A stretch of 64,000 nucleotides of DNA from Thiocapsa roseilacustris (GCF_041903755.1 NZ_JBBWVE010000030.1:1-64000), one strand, 5' to 3'. Positions 6,891 through 16,348 are shown, numbered from the stretch's first letter. Notes: generated from the sequence alone by a model not told the origin. Numbers and translations are program-made.

Positions 6891-9587
6891 TCAACCGACT
6901 CGGTCCGGCGCAGGCACGTCCCGCCGGACGCGAGAATCCGCACCTGACGTCATGCCGGATGCGGTCGCTGCACTGCGTCCCTCCCGCCACACGCGCCGGT
7001 AAGATTGCCAAAGCGCCCATGGCCCCACGAGATTGCCGCGGATCTCGAGCAGGACCAATCCAAAGGGATAACGACTCTTGCCGATCGCCGACATGATCAA
7101 TCGTCGTAGTTGCGCCTTCGGCAGACCCCAGAGGATCCATCTCAGGCCACGCCAATCGCCGTCCTTGAGCAGTGTCGTTAAGTGGTAGGCCACATGCCCC
7201 TTGCTGTAGTTGTAGAGTTGGCGCCGCAAGGCCGTATCCTCTCGACGATGCTTGTGCCAGACATAGGCGTCGGGCGTATAGGCGACCGTATAGTCGGCCT
7301 TCAACACCTTGTAGAATACATAGGTATCTTCGCCGACGCCGGACGGCATCCCGGGGCCCAGGGTCTCTTCCATCAGGCCGATTCGCGGATCCGCAAAGAG
7401 AGATGCGCGGAAGGCAGCATTTGCGGTCGCGCCGAGCGTCCAGGTCCTGACCGGGGCACGCCGTGTCTTCTCGAACCAGGCACCGGAGCGTTCGAAATGG
7501 ACATAGCCCCGTCCTAGACCACCATAGTCCTCGAAGGCCTGCTGAGAGGGTGTCATCAACTCCAGGGGAAGAACTTGACCGGTCACCACCATGACATCGG
7601 GGCGGTTGAAGGGAGCGAGTAGCTTCTCCAGCCAATCGGGCGGCATCGTGACATCGTCGTCGGTGGCGACCAAGATCGCCCCGCTGGCGGCAAGAAATCC
7701 CGCATTCCTAGCATAGGCTAGACCTTGCCGAGGCTCCTGCACAAGGACAACGTTCGGGAACTCGGCGACAACCGGACCTGTCTTGCCCGACTCCGGGTGA
7801 TTGTCGACGACCAGGACCTCGAGACGGCGAGGCGTCCGCTGCAGTTTCAGTGCCTGCAGACAGTTACGCAGATCGTCCGGACGATCGTAGGTTGCGAGGA
7901 CGACCGATACATCGATCTCGCGTGGAAGAAAGGGCTGAGCTTCCGGGACCGTGCCGCCGAGCCGGGACGCTAAAGAAGCCAATGCCAAGGACCAACGAAA
8001 CCCCTTGTCCAGCGAGGGATCCGGACCGATAAGCTGCGGCGCCAAGGCCCGAGAAAGGGCGTCGGCCTGCCGCGTCCGGTTCAGCTCCGGGCCGCGATTC
8101 CGTATGGTGACTGTCCCCACCGGACGGTCGGACCAGGTCGCGAAAAGCCTGGCTCCATCGTGCTCTGCGAGATCGCGAAGGGGCGTCAAGGGTAGGCTCA
8201 ACTCCACCTTGCGAACTGCCAGCGAGGACATACGCGCGCGCGAAACGGTTGTCGCGGTCGTGGTGGATGGGACGACCCGCGGGTGCGCCATGATCTCGGG
8301 AATCTGCGGACCGAAGTCGCGCTCGATGGCTTGGGCGTCGCGAACGGCTCTGGAATAGGACGTCAGGCCTGCCAGGCCACCTTGGAGCTCCGCCGTCACG
8401 AGATCGCGAGGAAACCGCCTGGGATAGAGATACGAGCCTAGCCAACGTCGCAGATTCCAATGCCACATCCACCAAGCGCCAATCCTCAGACAGGTTCCGC
8501 GCTGATCGGGATAACGTCGGAAGATCGAAGTCCAGAGGGCGTACAAGGAGCCATTGCTGGCGATCTGGGTTCTCAGACGGGCATAGTCGCTGCGATGACG
8601 ATGTCTGATCATCGCCTCCGGCTCGTACATCAGGGTGTGGCCGGCCTTGAGAACGCGAAAGAACATCTCGAGATCCCCGCCTCCCCGAGTAACGGTGCCG
8701 ACATCCAGCGCCGTGTCGAAGTCGCCGACCTCTTCGAACAGGCGTCGGCGAAAGGCCATGTTGGCACCGGTCCCGAATTGACCGGCGCCCAACCAACGCC
8801 AAGGGACTGGCCTTCCGATCGGAACTCGCCACCATTTACGCTCGAAGCCGCGGCCGAACCCACCGTAATGCTCGAAAAGGACCTGGGCCTCGGTCTCGAG
8901 CTCGAACGGAACCACCAGTCCGGTGACGCCCATGACCTCCGGATGCTCCATGAAGGCCCGTGCCAGTGCTTTCACCCAGCCGGGATCGACCACGACATCA
9001 TCGTCCGTGTAGGCGATGATCTCTCCGCGGGCCTCCAGGATGGCCCGATTACGCGCCCAGTCCAGGCCCGGTCGGAGCTCGCGTACATATCGAACGCTCG
9101 GGAACCGGTCCGCAACCAGGGTCGCGGTCTCCTCGCTCGAGGGGGCATTGTCGACGACCAAGACATCCAGAGAGGGATAGTCCAAGGCCTGCAGCGCGTC
9201 CAGGCAGATCGCCAGGTCGGTCGCCCGGTCACGGGTGCAAACGGCGACCGTCACCATGGGCGCCTCGCCAAGATGGTCTCGCCAGAAGCCGTCGCTGGCC
9301 GACGGGAGATCCAACAAGACGTCGACATCGAGACGCGGGGGCGCCGGATCGGCGAGCAATCCCTCCCGGACCAGCGCCGTCAAGATCTCCCAGACACGGT
9401 TGTCCAGGATCTTCCGGGCGAGCAGGCCAGGATCGCAGCGCCCGCCGACCACCGGGCAGTCGAGATAGGCAACCGGGACCGCGCGAAGACGCAGGATCGC
9501 CCGGACGCCGAAGTATCCCTCCAAGCCATCAACGGCCGGCAAAGGCTGCGTAAGCTCGATATCGACGACTTTGATTGGATGCAGCAT
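6891..9587 (-). CDS. Bifunctional family 2 glycosyltransferase (tandem GT2 domains)
   Basis: An 898-residue cytoplasmic enzyme with two complete GT2-type GT-A domains. The first begins near residue 112 (VTVAVCTRDRATDLAICLDA) with its metal-binding TDDD at about 194-197. The second begins near 570 (VSVVLATYDRPDDLRNCLQA) with ATDDD about 80 residues later. Each is followed by the same layout (VTGLVVPFELET/VTGQVLPLELMT, then EHYGGFGRG/EDYGGLGRG, then an ED-box-like GGGDLEMFFRVLKAG/GVGEDTYVFYKVLKAD), pointing to internal duplication. Both should transfer sugars from nucleotide donors to a growing glycan. It lies just upstream of the export permease, probably in the same transcript. Confidence 0.9.
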   Translation of the reverse strand: MLHPIKVVDIELTQPLPAVDGLEGYFGVRAILRLRAVPVAYLDCPVVGGRCDPGLLARKILDNRVWEILTALVREGLLADPAPPRLDVDVLLDLPSASDGFWRDHLGEAPMVTVAVCTRDRATDLAICLDALQALDYPSLDVLVVDNAPSSEETATLVADRFPSVRYVRELRPGLDWARNRAILEARGEIIAYTDDDVVVDPGWVKALARAFMEHPEVMGVTGLVVPFELETEAQVLFEHYGGFGRGFERKWWRVPIGRPVPWRWLGAGQFGTGANMAFRRRLFEEVGDFDTALDVGTVTRGGGDLEMFFRVLKAGHTLMYEPEAMIRHRHRSDYARLRTQIASNGSLYALWTSIFRRYPDQRGTCLRIGAWWMWHWNLRRWLGSYLYPRRFPRDLVTAELQGGLAGLTSYSRAVRDAQAIERDFGPQIPEIMAHPRVVPSTTTATTVSRARMSSLAVRKVELSLPLTPLRDLAEHDGARLFATWSDRPVGTVTIRNRGPELNRTRQADALSRALAPQLIGPDPSLDKGFRWSLALASLASRLGGTVPEAQPFLPREIDVSVVLATYDRPDDLRNCLQALKLQRTPRRLEVLVVDNHPESGKTGPVVAEFPNVVLVQEPRQGLAYARNAGFLAASGAILVATDDDVTMPPDWLEKLLAPFNRPDVMVVTGQVLPLELMTPSQQAFEDYGGLGRGYVHFERSGAWFEKTRRAPVRTWTLGATANAAFRASLFADPRIGLMEETLGPGMPSGVGEDTYVFYKVLKADYTVAYTPDAYVWHKHRREDTALRRQLYNYSKGHVAYHLTTLLKDGDWRGLRWILWGLPKAQLRRLIMSAIGKSRYPFGLVLLEIRGNLVGPWALWQSYRRVWREGRSAATASGMTSGADSRVRRDVPAPDRVG

Positions 9588-9700
9588 CGGAAACTCCAGT
9601 TCGTTCGCGCCGCCTGAGTCAAGACAAAGTCCTGGGGCACGCTGCCCGGATCCGCCCCGGCGCCCGGCACCGGCGCAACCACCATCGACCCCGCCACAGG

Positions 9701-10837
9701 TTAAGACAGGGCGGCTGGGTCCTGTCCTCGGTCGGAATCAGACCGAATAGGCCACTTCATTGTTTGCTGGATATCGAAGACCCGGTCTTCCCTGTGTTGC
9801 CTGACTCTGTTCCATAGAGCACCCGAGGGCAGAGTGCGGCGCGTCGAAGCTCGGGGCAGATTGCCCCAGACGTCGGTCGTCGATTGAGCATCCCCGCCCT
9901 TCCCTCGACGCGTCGGATTCCTCGCCACCAAAACCCGTGACAGGAGTCGCCACAGCTGTCGATCCAAAACCCGGACGATGTCGGTCGATAAGAGCCTCAG
10001 CAGCAAGATGATGGTCAAGCCGCGGCGTCGTGCCGCAGCCGCTCGGTTGGCCATGTAGAAAAGATAGTTGGCACGAGACCACCGAGACACCGACGGAGGC
10101 ACCGGGACGCCCGAGACGCGCACCTTCGACATTACCCGGACGTATGAGCGCATCATTTGCTCCACGTCTATCGACATACTCCCGTGAACCTGGCGATACC
10201 CGATCAAACAGTCGGGCTGGCAATGAAACCGGCACACGCCGGCAATCCGAAGATAGAGATCCCAATCCTCGCAGCCTTGTGCTTTCTGCAGGAAATACTC
10301 CTCATCATAGAGACCGACGGCCTGCAAACAATCTTTCTTGATCAATGCCGTACTCGCGTTTCCAAGAAAATTCCCCATGACGAGCTGGAGCCAGACAATG
10401 CCCTCGAATCGGCCTCGATCCAAGCAGGAAGAGAGTCTGCGCCCGGATTCGTCGATGGTTATCCAAGGTGAATACACAAGACCAACGTCGCTCGGTGAAC
10501 CGATCAGACGCCGCAGTTGCCGGGACACTCGCTCCGGATGCCAAAGATCATCGGCGTCCAATGGGGCGATGAAATCGCCCGAAGCGGATCGAATCCCGAG
10601 ATTGCGGGCAGCGGCAACACCTTTATTCGACTGCCGCAAGATCCTTGCGCGTGATTCCTGTTGCACAAACGTGTTTAAGATATCTCCGGTGCCATCCGTC
10701 GACCCGTCGTCGACGATGAGAATCTCCAAGTTTCGATGAGATTGTTCGGCGACGGATTGTAAGGTACGGCCGATATATCGTTCACCGTTATAGACCGGAA
10801 TAACAACGGATACAAGCTGGTTCGAAATTTCGCTCAT
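9701..10837 (-). CDS. Family 2 glycosyltransferase
   Basis: A 378-residue GT2 enzyme. The N-terminal nucleotide-binding half reads VSVVIPVYNGERYIGRTLQS, followed by LEILIVDDGSTDGT and the metal site PLDADDLWHPERV; the acceptor side contains YSPWITIDESG and CEDWDLYLRIAG. The C-terminal ~100 residues are basic and unlike the family core. I use ATG 10837 because the domain begins within eight residues; a GTG at 10855 is an in-frame alternative. Only four bases separate it from the upstream glycosyltransferase stop, so the two are surely co-transcribed. The sugar and acceptor cannot be deduced. Confidence 0.9.
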   Translation of the reverse strand: MSEISNQLVSVVIPVYNGERYIGRTLQSVAEQSHRNLEILIVDDGSTDGTGDILNTFVQQESRARILRQSNKGVAAARNLGIRSASGDFIAPLDADDLWHPERVSRQLRRLIGSPSDVGLVYSPWITIDESGRRLSSCLDRGRFEGIVWLQLVMGNFLGNASTALIKKDCLQAVGLYDEEYFLQKAQGCEDWDLYLRIAGVCRFHCQPDCLIGYRQVHGSMSIDVEQMMRSYVRVMSKVRVSGVPVPPSVSRWSRANYLFYMANRAAAARRRGLTIILLLRLLSTDIVRVLDRQLWRLLSRVLVARNPTRRGKGGDAQSTTDVWGNLPRASTRRTLPSGALWNRVRQHREDRVFDIQQTMKWPIRSDSDRGQDPAALS

Positions 10838-10841
10838 GGTA

Positions 10842-12152
10842 TTATCGCCAAGCACTTATCGACCTCAACACCCAATGAGAAAGGGCGATACTCGGCCTAT
10901 TCGGAAGACTCCAGATTACGGCCAGCAGCAAACACAACGAAAGATCCTTTAATAAACTTTCTCGCCTTCTGCCGAGAGGTGAGCCGACGAAATCAATAAA
11001 AGAAATCCGACGTCCGCTACCGGAGACCCGGTTCACCGTCATCTCGATCAGGACATCTCGCCATGAGCGTTTTCGCCGCCGCCATTTCAGTCGATTGGTC
11101 GGATAACCACGTTCTTCCATAAAATCTGCAAAATTGTCGATGTTGCGATTCACTTTATTGATGTACTCCCGCATGATCGCGGGCGTCAATATCCGACTGC
11201 CATGCGAGTCGTTCTTCCCGTGCACTCGGTATTGCACAACGATCTCGCGTACCGATTCGATCCGGCCATAGAGAGGCGCCAAGTCGTGAAGATAGTTGTC
11301 GAGCCAACCCACCGTCGGCAAGGGTAGCAGCTGCTGCAAGTATCCCCGCGACCAAGCATTTCCGGACGTAAATGCGAAGGGCATCGGCAACAAACCGTGA
11401 TTCAGAGTCAGTTCGAAATAGTCACCGGAAGCTGGAAGCAACTTAGGGATGCAGGTCCCTGTGCCGCGACCGTCACGGTCGACCACGGACATGTAACCCT
11501 GCACTTTCACAACATCGGTGCGATCGCGAAAGGGGCGAGTCAAGATCTCGACAGCGTCGGGCAGCAGAGCATCATCGGCATCCAGAAAGATCACGATCTC
11601 TCCCGAGCTTCGCCTAAGGCCCTCGAGACAAGCGCCGATCTGTCCCTGATGATTGGCCTGTATGAATTCGATGCGGGGCAGGAAACGTGAGATCTCATCG
11701 AAGGAACGATCGGTCGATCCATCGTCCACGACAATCACTTCTATCCGTTGGTAAGTCTGCCCCAACGCGCTCGCAATCGCAGTTCCGACAAAATCCGCAT
11801 AGTTGAAATTCGCGATGATGACGCTGACCAGGAGAGGATCTATTCCAACACCCGAGCAGACCTGCCCGCATGATGCTATGGCGGACTTGAACATTCCCTT
11901 GTCGTCGGACCGAAAACCGCCATCATAACCATCAACGATTCCAGTTCCTCGTCCGATGTGCGGCCGGTTCGCCCGGGATGCAGGCACCGTCTGACGCCGA
12001 TCGGACGTCATACCCGGATCTCTTACTCGGAGGATCCGACTCGACACGCCCATCATCCGAGAATTGCCCTGCCGCAGACTCTTGCGACGGTCGGATCGTC
12101 CAGCCGTCCCGTTGCTAGTACCTGATATCCGTTTGATCACGGGTGGCTCCAT
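10842..12152 (-). CDS. Family 2 glycosyltransferase with doubtful N-terminal extension
   Basis: A GT2 enzyme whose catalytic domain begins at about residue 107 of the longest frame (LLVSVIIANFNYADFVGTAI), with IEVIVVDDGSTD and the metal-binding FLDADDALLPDA. A WLDNYLHDLAPLYG segment follows and the C-terminus has a hydrophobic stretch (LLKDLSLCLLLAVIWSLP). The first 86 residues are polar, arginine-rich and unlike the family, so the real start may be ATG 11894, giving 350 residues; neither start has a strong ribosome-binding site. It is the first gene of the minus-strand glycan run, so the promoter should lie upstream of 12152. Confidence 0.87.
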   Translation of the reverse strand: MEPPVIKRISGTSNGTAGRSDRRKSLRQGNSRMMGVSSRILRVRDPGMTSDRRQTVPASRANRPHIGRGTGIVDGYDGGFRSDDKGMFKSAIASCGQVCSGVGIDPLLVSVIIANFNYADFVGTAIASALGQTYQRIEVIVVDDGSTDRSFDEISRFLPRIEFIQANHQGQIGACLEGLRRSSGEIVIFLDADDALLPDAVEILTRPFRDRTDVVKVQGYMSVVDRDGRGTGTCIPKLLPASGDYFELTLNHGLLPMPFAFTSGNAWSRGYLQQLLPLPTVGWLDNYLHDLAPLYGRIESVREIVVQYRVHGKNDSHGSRILTPAIMREYINKVNRNIDNFADFMEERGYPTNRLKWRRRKRSWRDVLIEMTVNRVSGSGRRISFIDFVGSPLGRRRESLLKDLSLCLLLAVIWSLPNRPSIALSHWVLRSISAWR

Positions 12153-12575
12153 TACGCTCGAACCTAAAGTCTAGAAACGACATGTCGAGAACAATCCGAA
12201 AAACAACGGTCCTGACATCTCGCTCCGGCGCAATACCCATCGGCACATGTGCGCTCACTTTCGATCCTTGATGGATATCCGATCTGCTGAAACGAATAAA
12301 CCAAATAGGGGATTCGTAAACAAATGCTTTGGCCATCGACGTTTGGATACGCGACTACCCGCCCGCCCGTACCGTGCACATTTGAGTATACTGTCGGAAA
12401 TCCGCATTCAGGGTTACAGCATTTATCAAGCCATCACCGCCGCCAAGGATCATTTAGAGGCAGAACAGCATGACCTAACCCAAGCCTTTCGAGACGGACC
12501 GCAGGGAACGCGGCCGATCAGGACAATAACGTTCGATCCTGACCTAAATCCACGTCTATCGGAGTAAACATCAAA
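12153..12575. other. Divergent intergenic region between glycan island and nucleotidyltransferase gene
   Basis: 423 bp between divergent genes, lower in GC than its neighbours, so probably the promoters for the glycosyltransferase operon (minus) and the nucleotidyltransferase gene (plus). A candidate plus-strand -35/-10 pair could not be fixed. One open frame (12247-12567, plus) has no domain or convincing ribosome-binding site and I do not treat it as a gene. Confidence 0.4.
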
Positions 12576-13811
12576 TTGCGTCCCAAGTTTTCCGCCGACC
12601 GTTCGACCACAGCGTCGGCGCTCATCCTCGCCTGTAAGCACGGCGACGCGGACACGCGACATCTGCAATGGCGTGCGCTTCTCGACCGGGGAATCGACTG
12701 GAATCTCTTCTTGATTCTCGGGGAGCAGCACGACCTGTTGCCTTTGCTGTTTCGAGGGCTTGAGGACCCGTCGATCTCGCGAGTGCCGCAGCACTTGGTG
12801 TCGCATCTGAGTGATCATTTTCAGGCCAACTGGCTCCGGAATCGCCTGGCACTCCAATCCTTCCTCAACGTGGAGGCGTCGTTGTCGAAGGCGGACATCC
12901 CGACGGTCTTGCTCAAGGGGTTGGCGCTCGCAAACACGGTCTATGAGCATCCAGCCCTTCGGCAATTCGGCGACGTCGACTTCTTGATACCCTGGAACCG
13001 GGTCAGCCGAGCCCGCGAAATTCTGGAGAGCGCGGATTATCGCCCAATCTATCCGCCCAACATGCTGTGCGACATCAAGTCTCAGCGACTGACCCGGAAT
13101 CAGGAGGATACCTATTCAGAGTACTATCATGAGATCACAATGCAAAGCCTCGACAAACTGCTGCAGCTTGACCTGCATTGGAATCTTCTCCCCCGACATT
13201 ACCCCATCGGTCCGGACGTCGGTTCGATTTGGAAATCCTCCCGCACCGCAATGCTCGTCGGGCACCCCATACGAACCCTTTCTACAGAACACCAGCTCCT
13301 GCACACCTGCGTCCACGCAACGAAGGATGGCTGGCGCAAGCTGAAATGGGTGGTCGACGTCGACCGAATCGTTCGCTCGGATGGACAGATTGACTGGGAT
13401 CGTGTTGCGGATTCGGCAAAGGGTTGGCGATGCGAGCGCATGATTGGAACGGGCATTCAACTCGCGCGCGAGTTGCTTGACACACCGATTCCAATAGGTT
13501 CCTCGTGGCCTCCAAGCCGCAAGGCATCCGCGCGCGACGTTTCGACGGTGATCAATGTCTTTCTCCGGCCCGAACGACCTCGATCGCGCGTCCTTAGATG
13601 CCTCGGCATCAACGCCACTCTGCTGCGTCTTTTAGATACCCATTCCTGCCGCAGACGGTATGTACAGCAAGCCCTGACGATGCCGAGACCGGAAGACGAA
13701 GCGCTCTTTGGGACCCAAACACCCAACCGACCGCTCTGGAACCTTCGGCGCCCTTTTTGGGTGCTGGCGCGTTGCATGGGACGCATCGGGAAACCGGGAC
13801 TCGAAGAGTAA
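12576..13811 (+). CDS. Nucleotidyltransferase-fold family protein (NTP_transf_5 type)
   Basis: A 411-residue protein of the family annotated as nucleotidyltransferase family protein (Pfam NTP_transf_5, PF14907). The diagnostic part is VLLKGLALANTVYEHPALRQ followed by FGDVDFLIP, whose GDxD carries the two metal-binding aspartates (about 133 and 135). A helical N-terminal part (LLPLLFRGL) and a later HQLLHTCVHATKDGWRKLKW complete the pattern. The start is a TTG at 12576 with GGAG 11 bases upstream; an internal start is possible. It converges on the HPr-kinase-like gene and shares a hairpin with it. Such proteins are often neighbours of PqqD-like and HprK-like genes. Substrate unknown. Confidence 0.82.
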   Translation: MRPKFSADRSTTASALILACKHGDADTRHLQWRALLDRGIDWNLFLILGEQHDLLPLLFRGLEDPSISRVPQHLVSHLSDHFQANWLRNRLALQSFLNVEASLSKADIPTVLLKGLALANTVYEHPALRQFGDVDFLIPWNRVSRAREILESADYRPIYPPNMLCDIKSQRLTRNQEDTYSEYYHEITMQSLDKLLQLDLHWNLLPRHYPIGPDVGSIWKSSRTAMLVGHPIRTLSTEHQLLHTCVHATKDGWRKLKWVVDVDRIVRSDGQIDWDRVADSAKGWRCERMIGTGIQLARELLDTPIPIGSSWPPSRKASARDVSTVINVFLRPERPRSRVLRCLGINATLLRLLDTHSCRRRYVQQALTMPRPEDEALFGTQTPNRPLWNLRRPFWVLARCMGRIGKPGLEE

Positions 13812-13828
13812 CCTCAAACCATCTTTAA

Positions 13829-13864
13829 CCGCGCCGGCACCGACAGTCGTCGGAGCCGGCGCGG
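13829..13864. terminator. Long hairpin between convergent genes
   Basis: A 10-bp perfect stem (CCGCGCCGGC at 13829-13838, GCCGGCGCGG at 13855-13864) continues, after an A-A mismatch, into an inner stem CCGAC/GTCGG with a 4-base loop. It lies between the convergent nucleotidyltransferase and HprK-like genes, as expected for a bidirectional terminator. No clear T-run follows on either side. Confidence 0.65.
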
Positions 13865-13906
13865 CCAAGCCATCCAACAAATGACGCATACCGCACCGGG
13901 CGCGAT

Positions 13907-14752
13907 TTAGAAGGGGGTTCGCGACAGCGAGCACAAGAGCCGACTCACTTTCTTGGCAGTCTCCGCAACATCAGCCGAGGCCAAGAAATAGGAGGGCACT
14001 GATCGCGCGAACCGAATCGAAACATCGATACCCATGGATTCGTGGGCCAAGGCGTTGAGAACGTTGGGGTAAAGTCGAGATGCCGCCTCGGCCACGGAAA
14101 GTTTCGTCAGGCTCGGGCCAGTGTTGCCGGGCTTGTAGTCGACAAAAACCATGGCGCGTAACAGCGAACACTCAACTGCCGGCGTAGATGGCAGAGCCGC
14201 AACTGGAATGTAGAGCGCGCGCGATGTCTCAAGTGTGGACGCGGGAAGGGGGCAGCACTCCGGAGGCCGCGACTTTAGGGTGACCGCAAGCAAAAACGGT
14301 AAAACGTCCAGCGATTTCGGGTCAATCGGGGCGAGCTCGTCACTCATGAGCCGGAACCCCTCACCCTCATGCAGCATCGCCCAGCATAAGGTTGATTTTC
14401 CGCTGCCGGAAGGCGCCGCCAGTACAAACGCGAACCCGTCGCGCTGAAGAACCGCCGCGTGGACGAAAACGAGGTCGTGTCGAAGGCTTTGAACTGATAC
14501 CACAATGTCCTGCTGAACGGCGAACAGCAGTTGCGAAATGTCGAGACCCTGAGCGATCAGCCCCCCGTTCCGAGACACGCTATACCAGGTTTGCCCCGGC
14601 TCCGAAATCAGCCGATATGATAATGCGACAGAATCGCGTGTTGGGGATCGCGCAAAGCCCCCAAAGGCCGCCGCCACAAACGGTGAAAGGCGTGCGTCAT
14701 CCCACTCGACCCTGACGAGGCACCCCACTACAACCAGCGTCGCAAGGGTCAT
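13907..14752 (-). CDS. HPr kinase-like protein (HprK-related kinase A type)
   Basis: A 281-residue P-loop protein. LVFVHAAVLQRDGFAFVL leads into Walker A APSGSGKST (about 113-121), followed by LMSDELAPIDP, the arrangement of HprK C-terminal kinase domains. It lacks the N-terminal domain of true HPr kinase, and no HPr gene is visible nearby. This fits the HprK-related kinases that occur beside a PqqD-like protein rather than in sugar-phosphotransferase regulation. ATG 14752 is used; a GTG at 14767 is also in frame and the start is uncertain. It is 138 bp downstream of the Tat-signal peptide gene on the same strand, so probably the same operon. The phosphorylated substrate is unknown. Confidence 0.8.
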   Translation of the reverse strand: MTLATLVVVGCLVRVEWDDARLSPFVAAAFGGFARSPTRDSVALSYRLISEPGQTWYSVSRNGGLIAQGLDISQLLFAVQQDIVVSVQSLRHDLVFVHAAVLQRDGFAFVLAAPSGSGKSTLCWAMLHEGEGFRLMSDELAPIDPKSLDVLPFLLAVTLKSRPPECCPLPASTLETSRALYIPVAALPSTPAVECSLLRAMVFVDYKPGNTGPSLTKLSVAEAASRLYPNVLNALAHESMGIDVSIRFARSVPSYFLASADVAETAKKVSRLLCSLSRTPF

Positions 14753-14890
14753 CGGCGCTCGGACCACGGAGTCTCCGCGCCGATCGACAGGGCCAGCGAC
14801 GGTCGATCGAGCTGCAGCTCGATCAGGCTCCCGACTTCCACAATCTGCCGAACAGCGCCTTCATGGCAGCGACTTCGGATTCCGACCGAG

Positions 14891-15238
14891 TTAAGTGCCA
14901 AGAGTGCCGACGCTTGACGTCGAAGTCTGACCGCCGCCGCTTTTCGACGCGACACTGCCCTGCTGCGGCAGATCGCGGGGCGCCCCAAAAACCCTGCCTC
15001 CACTTGCCCCGCCGATCTCCCCGGCGGTTCTAGCGCGCACATCATTGCTTGGGCTGGCCGGGGGCTCTATCGACCGGACGCCGGAGTCCGGCGGCCTGGT
15101 AACAATGCTAGGGCGTGGCGACGGGACCTGTACGGATCCCGGGCGCGCAAATGAGGGCGCTGCATGAAAACTCATCAGTATCGGCGGCACATAAGCGGCC
15201 TTCTTTAGGAAACTTCTTCGCGAATTGTCATTTGGCAT
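14891..15238 (-). CDS. Small Tat-signal protein, possible substrate of the HprK/PqqD locus
   Basis: A 115-residue protein starting at ATG 15238, with GAGG seven bases upstream. The N-terminus carries a twin-arginine motif (SRRSFLKKAAYVPP), a short hydrophobic stretch (ILMSFHAAPSFA) and a likely cleavage site after AAPSFA. The remaining ~80 residues are proline-, serine- and glycine-rich and look unstructured (RPGSVQVPSPRPS, then SVASKSGGGQTSTSSVG); there is no cysteine. The KKAAYVPP...APSFA pattern recurs, as I recall, in small proteins encoded beside PqqD/HprK-like genes. An exported peptide modified by its neighbours is the working idea; the modification is not evident from sequence. Confidence 0.65.
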   Translation of the reverse strand: MPNDNSRRSFLKKAAYVPPILMSFHAAPSFARPGSVQVPSPRPSIVTRPPDSGVRSIEPPASPSNDVRARTAGEIGGASGGRVFGAPRDLPQQGSVASKSGGGQTSTSSVGTLGT

Positions 15239-15519
15239 GTCTTTGCCTCGTATCCTTAGGTCCAAGCGCTCGGGCGTATCCCCGCGGCCAACGACCAGTC
15301 ATCAGGGATCGGTCACAATACCTGCCGAGCATTCAACTTCAGCCTTGAGCATCCCGGAATGTAGACGTCGGCCGACGGCTCCCTCTGATCCCGATTCCGA
15401 ACCTTCTCGGTCGAACTAGAGGTACGGGTCTCCAAGTGGAAGCTTAGCATCTCCAAAGAAAAGCATCCGGAGGACGCTTCTGTGCCCGGACCCCTATTCG
15501 ATCTGACGTCCGGTACGAG

Positions 15520-15771
15520 CTAGCATTGCGGCTCCAACAAACCTGCACGCTCCAGCTGCTCGACGAAACCCAAAACATCATGCCTGGCCGTCTCGGGATC
15601 CAGATCAAACTCGCCCGATACCCGTGCTTCGATGGCATCGAGCGAAACACCCTCGCTCAAGAGGCTCCAGATCAGCGTTCCCGTGTGGTTTAACTGATGA
15701 ATATAGCCTGTTGCTGAATCCATGACAATCAACTCGCCATCCAGGTCGCGATATGTTAATCCGTCCTTCAT
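15520..15771 (-). CDS. PqqD family protein (peptide-recognition domain)
   Basis: An 83-residue stand-alone PqqD-like protein. The family pattern is clear: LDGELIVMDSATGYIHQLNHTGTLIWSLL followed by a helical part (SLDAIEARVSGEFDL, DVLGFVEQLERAGLL). PqqD domains are winged-helix RiPP recognition elements that bind a leader peptide and present it to a modifying enzyme. This form pairs with HprK-related kinase rather than with a radical-SAM enzyme, none of which is visible here. GGAGG lies about ten bases upstream of ATG 15771. It is first in the minus-strand order PqqD, Tat peptide, HprK-like; 281 bp separate it from the peptide gene, so a second promoter is possible. Confidence 0.85.
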   Translation of the reverse strand: MKDGLTYRDLDGELIVMDSATGYIHQLNHTGTLIWSLLSEGVSLDAIEARVSGEFDLDPETARHDVLGFVEQLERAGLLEPQC

Positions 15772-16272
15772 GAAAGTTATCCCTCCTCCGAATCAAGCAT
15801 GCCCGAGCCCTTCACCACCGGCCCGGTCCCACCAACGTCCAACTAGATCGAACCGCTTCGACAGAATCCGCATGACGCCGACATCGACGGCGATTTGGTT
15901 CCTACCAGCTAAGATAAGCATAATCGATGCCAGTTCTTACTCACGACAACTTCGACGAATTCATGCCAAGAGCTCGATAGGCTGTAGGCTGCCCGCCTCA
16001 GATGATCGAGGTACAGATGTCGCCGGCCTGAATCGGCTGATCTACCGGGACGAGAATGCGCCCGAATCCAGATCGTCCTGCCCCTTCAAAGTACCCGTAA
16101 GATGGATACACCAGTGGCATACGATTCCGTCATTCTTCGCAAGTGACACGGACGGCCAGCCAGAAACGGGGCGATAATGACGTTCTGTGACACGGACGCC
16201 ATTCGGCTTGATCTCGCGCCGACCGAAAACCTAGGCGAGGGGGATGTGCCTGAAGGATAAACCAGACTGATT
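15772..16272. other. Intergenic region upstream of pqqD-like gene
   Basis: About 500 bp between the PqqD-like gene and the tRNA. Open frames here have no recognisable domain. It probably carries the promoter of the PqqD-peptide-HprK operon. I see no RNA gene or repeat in it. Confidence 0.4.

Positions 16273-16348
<76 letters not shown>

Noticed and set aside
6085..7635. Upstream extension of the ABC permease to 516 codons
   Set aside because: The first 256 codons overlap the glycosyltransferase gene in another frame; the family begins at the TTG with a good ribosome-binding site at 6867.
8460..9617. A 385-codon plus-strand frame antisense to the double glycosyltransferase
   Set aside because: Shadow of a well-supported GT2 domain; no ribosome-binding site or domain.
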